A DNA stretch of 33,441 nt from Bacteroidia bacterium. Lineage in GTDB: Bacteria > Bacteroidota > Bacteroidia > DATLTG01. Below are positions 16,470 through 22,162 of this stretch, piece by piece; position 1 is the stretch's first letter; the number at the start of each line of letters is the position of its first letter. Under the pieces are notes generated by a model that was given only the letters and a program-made list of their open reading frames with translations, was not told the DNA's origin and did no database searches. Location of the stretch: assembly GCA_039924845.1 (NCBI GenBank), contig JBDTAC010000054.1, positions 105,308 through 138,748 on the forward strand, given 5' to 3'. Position numbers and translations under genes: made by a program.

Positions 16470-16955
16470 TTATTTTGTCATTTTAGCTTTGATTTCTTCT
16501 AAGTATTTGTCGGCCTGTGATTTTGTCAAGCCACCTCGATTAATTGCTGTCACGGGTGCTGTTATTTGCGCATTTACTTTGGCAACTTGAACAAGTTCAT
16601 TATTTACAATAATAGCAAGACTGTCACCAATTGTTTTACCAATAGCTTCGCTCCATTTTTGTCCACCTGCTTCATCAAGGTTAATGCCGATATAGTAGCC
16701 ACCAAGTTTATTTTGGTCGATGGAAGCACTTGTAAAGTTGTCGACCGTTATGATTGGAGCTGGGTTTAAATAATATTTTCTTGTCGTGCCGTAAAGTTGT
16801 CTTTGAAACTTGTTAGAGTCTTTGGATAAATAATAATAGCCGGTCACCAAATAGTTTGGGTCGGTTGATTTAGATTTGTCAGCCGTTGTGTTTTTTGTCG
16901 AACAGCAATTGGTTAAAAAAAGAATGAAGATTACTTGGATTATTTGTCTTGTCAT
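16470..16955 (-). CDS. Lipoprotein with a SecD P1-head-like domain
   Basis: 161 residues from ATG 16955, which begins a lipoprotein signal (MTRQIIQVIFILFLTNC, lipobox LTNC); an in-frame start at 16997 adds 14 polar residues and is rejected. Residues about 60-150 resemble the head subdomain of the SecD periplasmic P1 domain: ITVDNFTSASIDQ, INLDEAGGQKWSEAIGKTIG, DSLAIIVNNELVQVAKV. The SecDF membrane helices are absent, so a stand-alone periplasmic or outer-membrane lipoprotein is more likely than a secretion subunit; its role is unknown. The gene fills one cassette between attC-like sites 3 and 4, and its stop is about 17 nt from site 3. Confidence 0.65.
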   Translation of the reverse strand: MTRQIIQVIFILFLTNCCSTKNTTADKSKSTDPNYLVTGYYYLSKDSNKFQRQLYGTTRKYYLNPAPIITVDNFTSASIDQNKLGGYYIGINLDEAGGQKWSEAIGKTIGDSLAIIVNNELVQVAKVNAQITAPVTAINRGGLTKSQADKYLEEIKAKMTK

Positions 16956-17001
16956 AGATGATGTTAATTTTTGTCCTTGTGGGATTTGTCCCGCCACTTA
17001 C

Positions 17002-17175
17002 TGGTAACGTTTTGCAGCTAAAAGAAGTGCGGTTTGAAACACTTTCTACCGAAACGTTTAAATAAAGATACTATGTTTCTATGTATTTGCAATGCAAAAT
17101 GATTGTCTTTCGCGAAGCGGCATTTATTACAAATACTTTGATGTCCGCCCGCATTTCTTTTAGGTGCTGTTACCA
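17002..17175. repeat. attC-like site 4
   Basis: TGGTAAC (17002-17008) and GTTACCA (17169-17175) are exact complements at the two ends. CAGCTAAAAGAAGTGCGG (17015-17032) pairs with 17149-17169 except for a 3-nt bulge and one mismatch. The inner block GGTTTGAAACACTTTCTACC (17031-17050) is a variant of that in sites 1 and 2. The minus-strand gene stop at 17160-17162 lies within the right arm. Confidence 0.65.
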
Positions 17176-17987
17176 CCAGTTGTTTCGTCATTTTTTTTGC
17201 TTCGCTTTTTCGGTTTTACTTTTGCAGATAGTGTACTCAATGATTTATGAAACTCACTAGCGGTGTCTCTCGTTGGCTTATATCCAAAAGTTTTGTCGAA
17301 TTTATCAAACATTTTATCTACATATTTAATAGTCAATTCGACATAATACAATGTAGGTGTTAAATGCATTATTACAGGGTGTCTCAAATATTTGTGTAAT
17401 GGGTCAGACGAAGTTTGCATATTATATCTCCCAATATGGTTCCACATATTATGTGCGACAGAACTGAAGGGTTGGTAAGCATGATTGTACAAGTCAGTAC
17501 ATCCAGCTTCCTCAGCCATTTGTCTTACGGGAACTTCAGGCCAACTTTTTAAGTTTACGTCCGTCAAAAATGTATAGCGTTGTGAATCAATCCATCCTTC
17601 TATGGCGTCCATTTGCATACGAATTTGATCTGGAACCTCGACTTCAGAAAATTGATTTTTAAAATGTTCAAGGTGAAGTTTTTCTTGTCCCAGTCCGAAG
17701 TATATAAAGCGTTGACTTCGTTTCAAAGGATCAATTAGAATCCACGCAAAATTTATATAGTTATCAATTAAACTTCTCATCAATACTGGTCCAACATGGC
17801 TGTTCCAAAGAGAATTGTTACCGACTATGTTAATTGCCAAACAAATTTGTCGAGAAATTATGCCACTTATTACTTCATAAAGCTCGGGAGTAGAAACATC
17901 TTTTTGCCACCAATTCCAGCGATCTATTAAATCTTGTTCTAGATTTGCAATATAAGTCTTAAATATTTTTTCTATTTCATTTTTCAT
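17160..17987 (-). CDS. Uncharacterised helical protein, DUF5677-like
   Basis: 275 residues from ATG 17987. A longer frame to 18089 would add 34 residues inside the preceding gene and is rejected. I see a mainly helical protein with WNWWQKDVS near residue 26, LMRSLIDNYINFAWILIDP near 70-88 and HAYQPFSSVAHNMWNHIGRY near 168-187. This pattern reminds me of DUF5677, a family of unknown function, but I hold that loosely. The C-terminus is a basic tail (KVKPKKRSKK). No signal peptide or membrane helix is visible. The start overlaps the upstream gene by 11 nt, so the two are translationally coupled, and the stop lies inside attC-like site 4. Confidence 0.65.
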   Translation of the reverse strand: MKNEIEKIFKTYIANLEQDLIDRWNWWQKDVSTPELYEVISGIISRQICLAINIVGNNSLWNSHVGPVLMRSLIDNYINFAWILIDPLKRSQRFIYFGLGQEKLHLEHFKNQFSEVEVPDQIRMQMDAIEGWIDSQRYTFLTDVNLKSWPEVPVRQMAEEAGCTDLYNHAYQPFSSVAHNMWNHIGRYNMQTSSDPLHKYLRHPVIMHLTPTLYYVELTIKYVDKMFDKFDKTFGYKPTRDTASEFHKSLSTLSAKVKPKKRSKKNDETTGGNST

Positions 17988-18693
17988 CAAAATGTAGTGT
18001 TGTAAGAGTGCAAGGTGAATGTAAGTAAAGTGTATTCCAGAAATTTGCTGGCCACAGTGAATTTGTATTTGAGAACTCGCTGTTACCAATAAATATATTC
18101 AAAACAGAACGTATAGAGCTTGCAACCGCTCGAGATACATCTGTTTCAGGGTATTTTATTATTTCGCTAATATTTGCAATATGGCTACCTGCAGGAAGGT
18201 GAAATTTATTAGTCAGCATTAGATAATGCACTGTGCAAGTCAATGACTGAACCGCCAAAACTGAGCGCTTGTCAAGCAACTTATTTACAATATCTCTGAA
18301 ATATTCAATGTCTTCTTTTGTAGCAGGACCACAATCATAATCGAATATTTTTTTCATTGGCCAGTCAGGAAATAATCTAACAAGAATTTCACTTTTGGAA
18401 AGAATAGTTGAAAACTTAGTTCTGTCAAAGTCAATTTGATTGAATGAAATAAAATTACTAGCGAAACATAATGGCTTTACTTCAGAATTTGCCTTTAAGC
18501 TTACAAGAAATTCATTTAGGAGCGCACATGTATTTACGAAACCTAATGAGTCAATAAGTATTGCTTGCCAAGAAATTTCGGGAATAATTTTATTTATATG
18601 AGATATTTCTGACAAGCCGCCCAGCATGTGATTGAAGGGAGCGATTAACTTTCCTTTTTGAGGTTTATGGTCAGTTAAAACTTTCTTTGCCAT
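17977..18693 (-). CDS. Unknown protein, first gene of an overlapping pair
   Basis: 238 residues that I do not recognise. The N-terminus is polar and basic (MAKKVLTDHKPQKGKLIAPF), followed by helical-looking segments such as EISWQAILIDSLGFVNTCAL (about residues 40-59) and a VLAVQSLTCTVHYLMLTN stretch near 143-160. There is no signal peptide or obvious catalytic motif. It ends within the start of the DUF5677-like gene (11-nt overlap), which suggests that the products act together. A promoter lies at 18851-18880, leaving a leader of about 150 nt. The pair forms the last unit of the cassette-like region. Confidence 0.65.
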   Translation of the reverse strand: MAKKVLTDHKPQKGKLIAPFNHMLGGLSEISHINKIIPEISWQAILIDSLGFVNTCALLNEFLVSLKANSEVKPLCFASNFISFNQIDFDRTKFSTILSKSEILVRLFPDWPMKKIFDYDCGPATKEDIEYFRDIVNKLLDKRSVLAVQSLTCTVHYLMLTNKFHLPAGSHIANISEIIKYPETDVSRAVASSIRSVLNIFIGNSEFSNTNSLWPANFWNTLYLHSPCTLTTLHFDEK

Positions 18694-18720
18694 TCAGAGT
18701 TTTGGTATTTGGTTAACTAT

Positions 18721-18748
18721 GTAGTTATGTCCGCAATTGGTGGTACAT
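18721..18748. repeat. Possible attC-like remnant
   Basis: TTATGTCCGCAATTGGTGGT followed by AC resembles part of site 4 (ATGTCCGC at 17141-17148), and CAATTGGTGGTAC is close to the CAACTGGTGGTAAC expected as complement of the start of the neighbouring unit (GTTACCACCAGTTG at 17169-17182). It is too short to be sure. Confidence 0.25.
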
Positions 18749-18850
18749 CTTTCAAATAGACGCAACTAAAAAAACTATTTATTGCGTCAATCCTACCTCT
18801 TAGCTTATGAAAAGCGAAATAAATAATAAAAAAAAATTCTCTTTACGTTT

Positions 18851-18880
18851 CAAAAATAAGGTATATTTTTTGTTGCCAAA
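18851..18880 (-). promoter_or_regulatory. Promoter of the overlapping unknown pair (repeat copy 1)
   Basis: On the minus strand TTTG (18877-18880), an 18-nt spacer and TATTTTTG (18851-18858) fit the Bacteroidota consensus. It lies in a 33-bp stretch (18843-18875) that recurs with one mismatch at 20241-20273. Confidence 0.55.
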
Positions 18881-18901
18881 AGAACGCAAGAAAATAATTT
18901 C

Positions 18902-19342
18902 TTAGGGCTTATAAATCATTTTGGTAGAAATGGCAATTCTGTTCCACGAATTAATGACAACAATTAGCATGATAAGTTGAGCTGTAACTTTTTCACCAAA
19001 ATGGCGAAGAACATTGTTATACGTCTCATCTGTTACACCATTCTCCGAAATATGAGTTACTTCTTCCGTTAATTGCAAAACAGCTTTTTCTTCATCCGAA
19101 AAAAGAGGTGATTCTTTCCAAGCAGATAATAAATAAATTCTTCGTGCATTTTCACCAAGTTTTATCGCATCTTCCGTATGCATATCCAAACAATAAGCAC
19201 ATTTATTAATTTGAGAAGCTCTTATTTTAATTAGCTCTTTCAGTTGCGCTGTTACCTCCGTATTCTTGGCGTAATTTTCTAAAGTCAGCATCGCTTTGTA
19301 TGCTTCCGGCTCAATATCTTTAATTGAAATTCTTTTTGTCAT
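18902..19342 (-). CDS. Carboxymuconolactone decarboxylase / AhpD-family protein
   Basis: A 146-residue helical protein of the AhpD-like superfamily. The CxxC...H signature is present as NKCAYCLDMHTEDA (about residues 46-59), with the two cysteines and the histidine that in peroxidase members relay protons and electrons. Preceding LKELIKIRASQIN is also typical. Members act as alkylhydroperoxidases or decarboxylases; here the intact CxxC favours a redox role. It starts 9 nt after the stop of the upstream PEP-mutase-like gene, so the two form an operon driven from about 20250. Length is normal for the family. Confidence 0.85.
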   Translation of the reverse strand: MTKRISIKDIEPEAYKAMLTLENYAKNTEVTAQLKELIKIRASQINKCAYCLDMHTEDAIKLGENARRIYLLSAWKESPLFSDEEKAVLQLTEEVTHISENGVTDETYNNVLRHFGEKVTAQLIMLIVVINSWNRIAISTKMIYKP

Positions 19343-19351
19343 GGCGTATTA

Positions 19352-20197
19352 CTAATTTTTATTCACTAAGTTTTTTAAATAATCACTTGTAATTTCATTG
19401 CTTGTAATGTCTGATAAACCTTCGTAGTTCTTTAGTTTTATTGCTAAATCCTTCATCGCTTTTATTGCAATTTTTAAAAAGCCAGGACCCAAACTAACTC
19501 TTGCTACACCCATTTCATTAAGTGTTTTCAATTCGGGAACACCCTGAATAGCCAAAATATTGATAGGCATCTGAAGTTGTTCAACTGTTTTTTTGATGTC
19601 TTGTTCTTGTCGCATAACAATTGGATAAAAACAATCCGCTCCCGCGCTTTTGTATGCCAATCCTCTTTTTAAAACTTCTTCCAACTTCGCTTCTGCTGTT
19701 TCAAATTCTTGTCCATGAATATAAACATCTGTTCGGGCATTGATGAACAATGAAATTCCCATTTCTGCGGAAACATTTTTTATAATCCGAATTCTATTGC
19801 ATTGTATTTCGATAGGAATTAGCGCATTCGTTTCCTTGTAACTATCTTCTATATTAATACCTACAATACCTGTAGAAATAAGTTGTTTTATGTTTTCCTG
19901 AAGTTGCTTATCTGTAGCAGCATAAGCACTTTCAATATCGGCTGAAACAGGAATACTTACACTGTTTACGATTTTAGTTAATAATGTAAGTAAATCGGTA
20001 AAGGGGATATGCTCACCATCATTGTATCCATTTGTATAAGCAATAGATGCACTTGCCGTTGCAATAGCTGGGTATTGCAGACTTTCCAATAAAATAGCAC
20101 TTAATGAGTCCCAAACATTAGGCAATACAAGCATTTTCTCGGAATGATGTAATTGATGAAATTGTTTTGCTTTTATTTGCTGTTGATTATTTGTCAT
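19352..20197 (-). CDS. Isocitrate lyase / PEP mutase superfamily protein
   Basis: A 281-residue TIM-barrel protein of the ICL/PEP mutase superfamily, whose members make or break C-C or C-P bonds of 2-oxo acids with Mg2+. Supporting motifs are LVLPNVWDSLSAILLE (about residues 23-38), ATASASIAYTNGYNDGE (about 46-62), PVSADIESAYA, with the metal-binding aspartate, GINIEDSY (about 114-121) and INARTDVY (about 150-157). The lyase-specific KKCGH sequence is missing, so it is unlikely to be a true isocitrate lyase; the substrate is open. It forms an operon with the AhpD-like gene. Confidence 0.8.
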   Translation of the reverse strand: MTNNQQQIKAKQFHQLHHSEKMLVLPNVWDSLSAILLESLQYPAIATASASIAYTNGYNDGEHIPFTDLLTLLTKIVNSVSIPVSADIESAYAATDKQLQENIKQLISTGIVGINIEDSYKETNALIPIEIQCNRIRIIKNVSAEMGISLFINARTDVYIHGQEFETAEAKLEEVLKRGLAYKSAGADCFYPIVMRQEQDIKKTVEQLQMPINILAIQGVPELKTLNEMGVARVSLGPGFLKIAIKAMKDLAIKLKNYEGLSDITSNEITSDYLKNLVNKN

Positions 20198-20248
20198 TTT
20201 CTTAATTATTAATTTTATTAGAATTAAAAAACTTTATTCATTACGTTT

Positions 20249-20281
20249 CAAAAATAACGTATATTTTTTGTTGTCACCAAA
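20249..20281 (-). promoter_or_regulatory. Promoter of the PEP-mutase/AhpD operon (repeat copy 2)
   Basis: On the minus strand TTTG (20278-20281), a 21-nt spacer and TATTTTTG (20249-20256) precede the ATG at 20197 by about 50 nt. The 33-bp context (20241-20273) is almost identical to the promoter at 18851. Confidence 0.55.
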
Positions 20282-20316
20282 TAGGTTAATAAGTTAAGTT
20301 ATTAGTTCAAAACAAT

Positions 20317-20455
20317 GGCATCTGATTTCGAATAAAGAACTCCTCCTAAATCCTCTCCAAAGGAAAGGACTTTAATACGTGCTCCCTTCTCCTTTGGAGA
20401 AGGGTTGGGGGATGTGAGGTTGGAAGCTAAAATAAAATGAGAAAGCAAAGCCTTG
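20317..20455. repeat. REP-like repeat, copy 1
   Basis: About 140 bp, nearly the same as 20674-20810. It holds two small palindromes, CCTCTCCAAAGGAAAGG and CCCTTCTCCTTTGGAGAAGGG-like arms on each side of ACTTTAATACGTG. Sequences of this type are, to my recollection, common between genes in Bacteroidota. It is non-coding. Confidence 0.75.
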
Positions 20456-20673
20456 ATGTTTTGGTTGCTAACACACCTACTGGCTCAAACAAACACTGTT
20501 TGTTTGCCCTTATCAAGAAAAACGAACGTAAGAAGTTTATTCTTTTATTATCTTTTTGGCTTGATCCAAAAAGAAACAAAAAACTCAAGAAAACGTTATC
20601 GGCTCACACACAAGCTGGCTCAACCTCCGCTACCTTTTCCGGCTCGCGCCACGCTTTGAAAAAATATTTTCCT
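20456..20673. other. Non-coding spacer between the two REP-like copies
   Basis: No gene is supported. TTTTTGGCTTGATCCAAAAA (20551-20570), palindromic at its core, looks like another dispersed repeat. The end (GCTTTGAAAAAATATTTTCC) is a distant match to the A/T element. Short open frames here follow repeats and are not convincing. Confidence 0.5.
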
Positions 20674-20810
20674 GGCATCTGATTTCGAATAAAGAACCTC
20701 TCCTAAACCCTCTCCAAAGGAGAGGACTTTAATACGTGCTCCCTTCTCTTTTGGAGAAGGGTTGGAGATGAGGTTGAAAGCTAAAATGAAATGAGAAAGC
20801 AAAGCATTGA
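20674..20810. repeat. REP-like repeat, copy 2
   Basis: A direct repeat of 20317-20455 with scattered substitutions. The palindromic parts are better kept here (CCCTCTCCAAAGGAGAGG). The remaining stretch to the next gene (20811-20940) shows only T-rich sequence and no gene. Confidence 0.75.
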
Positions 20811-20941
20811 ATTTTTCTTTGCTTCTTTCATTTGTTTGTAAGACAAAAGAAAGAAGAAGTAAATAATTCTATCAGATATTTCCTTTAACATTCTTTTGAA
20901 ATGAATCAGAAGAAGCAGGCTCACGCTCCGCTTTGAACGAA

Positions 20942-21673
20942 CTATTTATTATTCATTGAAAGCGTAAGTAGGAAAAAACTTTCTGTTAATGCGATTACAC
21001 TATGCGTATTGTTCTCTTGTAAAGCAATCATTTGACCTTTTTCTATTAAAGAACTTTGTTGTTCTGTAATAAAATTTATTTTCCCCTCTAACACCTGAAC
21101 ACTTATTACTCCGTTCGCTTTGTGTGGTTTTAATTCTGCATTTTCGTGTAGTCCCATAAGCACAATTCTCATCGTTTCAGATTTAAAAATTGTAACTGAA
21201 TTTCGGTCGCTGTTTGTCCAAGTAGTCTCCGCCTTTATTTGCTCAATGAATTTATACAAGTTCATTTCTACTAATTGAGCATTTAAAACCCGATTTCCTT
21301 CCGGTCTTTGCGAGGTTGCGTCATTTGATTTGTTTTCCATTGTGGTATGTGCTTTATGTGTCTGTAATTTTTCTATCAATTTTTGATTTGTTGCATCCGC
21401 TGAAATACCATACCCATTTACCAAGGTTCCCTTAATGTTAAATTTCGCAGAAGAAATTGCATAAAGTATTGACTCGTCATCTGGATTAGAAGTACCTTCA
21501 AAACGATACACTTTGTCTATTTGAAAATCGTTTGGAGATAGTGTCATATTGGTTTGGTGGCATACTAAACATTCTTCGTGAATATTAAAGTCGTGGATAT
21601 AACCTAATTTAATTAATCCGTTTATCGTTTCTGATAAAGTTCCAAAACTTTCTTTTAAATCGTCTGTTTTCAT
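20942..21673 (-). CDS. Two-domain fusion: PRPP-synthetase-like small domain plus cupin
   Basis: 243 residues in two parts. Residues about 1-110 (ETINGLIKLGYIHDFN, ECLVCHQTNMTLSPNDFQID, FEGTSNPDDESILYAISS, GTLVNGYGISADAT) match a small protein family that in Bacteroidota is often labelled phosphoribosylpyrophosphate synthetase, although it lacks that enzyme's motifs. Residues about 112-243 start with MENKSNDATSQRPEGNRVL, which looks like a native start, and form a cupin (MGLHENAELKPHKANGVISV, VLEGKINFI, KGQMIALQENNTHSVIALTE). The junction ATG is at 21340. A lost stop between two adjacent genes is the simplest history. A regulatory or sensing role is likely; I cannot name a ligand. Confidence 0.75.
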   Translation of the reverse strand: MKTDDLKESFGTLSETINGLIKLGYIHDFNIHEECLVCHQTNMTLSPNDFQIDKVYRFEGTSNPDDESILYAISSAKFNIKGTLVNGYGISADATNQKLIEKLQTHKAHTTMENKSNDATSQRPEGNRVLNAQLVEMNLYKFIEQIKAETTWTNSDRNSVTIFKSETMRIVLMGLHENAELKPHKANGVISVQVLEGKINFITEQQSSLIEKGQMIALQENNTHSVIALTESFFLLTLSMNNK

Positions 21674-21717
21674 TTTTGTAAGGTAGTTATTTATTTAAGA
21701 TGTTTATATAAAATGTC

Positions 21718-22053
21718 AATCTGATTGAACAAATAAGCAATCTTATTGAGCGTTTAGTCAATCTCACTGAACAACTAAGCAATCTCATTGAGTGTTTAGT
21801 CAATCTCACTGAGCATATAGGCACCCGCAAGTATTCGACAGACACCTGCAAGTATTCGACAACGACCTGCACCGAACATTTACGCACCTGCTTCGAGCAA
21901 TTAAGCAAATGCACCGAACGATGATGCTCCTGCAAGTATTCGACAGGCACCTGCAAGTATTCGACAACGACCTGCACCGAACGATGACGCTCCTGCAAGT
22001 ATTCGACAGGCACCTGCAAGTATCAAATAACGACCTGCACCGAATTATGACGC
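21718..22053. repeat. Array of 16 contiguous 21-bp repeats
   Basis: The period is exactly 21 bp over 336 bp. Units 1-5 (21718-21822) are of the AATCTCATTGAG type, units 6-16 (21823-22053) of the ACCTGCAAGTATTCGACA or ACCTGCACCGAACGATGA type. Units 11-13 and 14-16 form a 63-bp higher-order repeat. The array continues into a partial unit that contains the ATG at 22064. On the + strand the first frame reads NLIEQIS, NLIERLV, NLTEQLS, NLIECLV, NLTEHIG, a heptad pattern, until TGA near 21921, but a stop sits just before and no ATG follows it. There is no spacer, so it is not a CRISPR. Confidence 0.9.
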
Positions 22054-22162
22054 ACCTGCATATATGGAACTTAAAACCTTCGCCTCATTTTTAGCACTTC
22101 CGACTAATAAATGTGTGCATTATTTTTCGTTCTTTTGCTCTGCTATAAAAAAGAATAAAAAA

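Larger units (their letters stand above)
13730..17175. mobile_element. attC-like cassette cluster without a visible integrase
   Basis: Four long imperfect palindromes (13730-13860, 15382-15500, 16374-16453 degenerate, 17002-17175) separate small, unrelated gene units. Outer ends are alike (TAACG...GCTGTTA), the stems differ but carry bulges and mismatches, and an inner block (variants of TTTGAAACACTAAACTGTCTG) recurs. This is how integron attC sites behave, and clusters without an integrase (CALIN) are an established category. Minus-strand genes stop 8 nt inside, about 17 nt from and about 32 nt from the adjacent sites. I see no integrase gene in the window. This is an inference from structure, not from a model search. 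Confidence 0.6.

Noticed and set aside
18843-20273. Target-site duplication around the PEP-mutase/AhpD operon
   Set aside because: 33 bp is too long for usual duplications, no transposase is present, and each copy makes sense as a promoter. I keep it only as a secondary reading.
20437-20802. Several small frames in the REP-like region
   Set aside because: They are translations of repeats on both strands, with no independent support.
21687-22019. Minus-strand 110-codon frame through the 21-bp array
   Set aside because: The frame stays open only because the repeat period is divisible by three; the product is rich in Val, Ser, Arg and Cys repeats and has no recognisable domain.
21718-22053. 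CRISPR array
   Set aside because: The 21-bp units are contiguous, with no unique spacers between constant repeats, and no cas genes are present.
21909-22094. Plus-strand 61-codon frame at the end of the array
   Set aside because: It is the same repeat read in another frame and runs into the permease leader.
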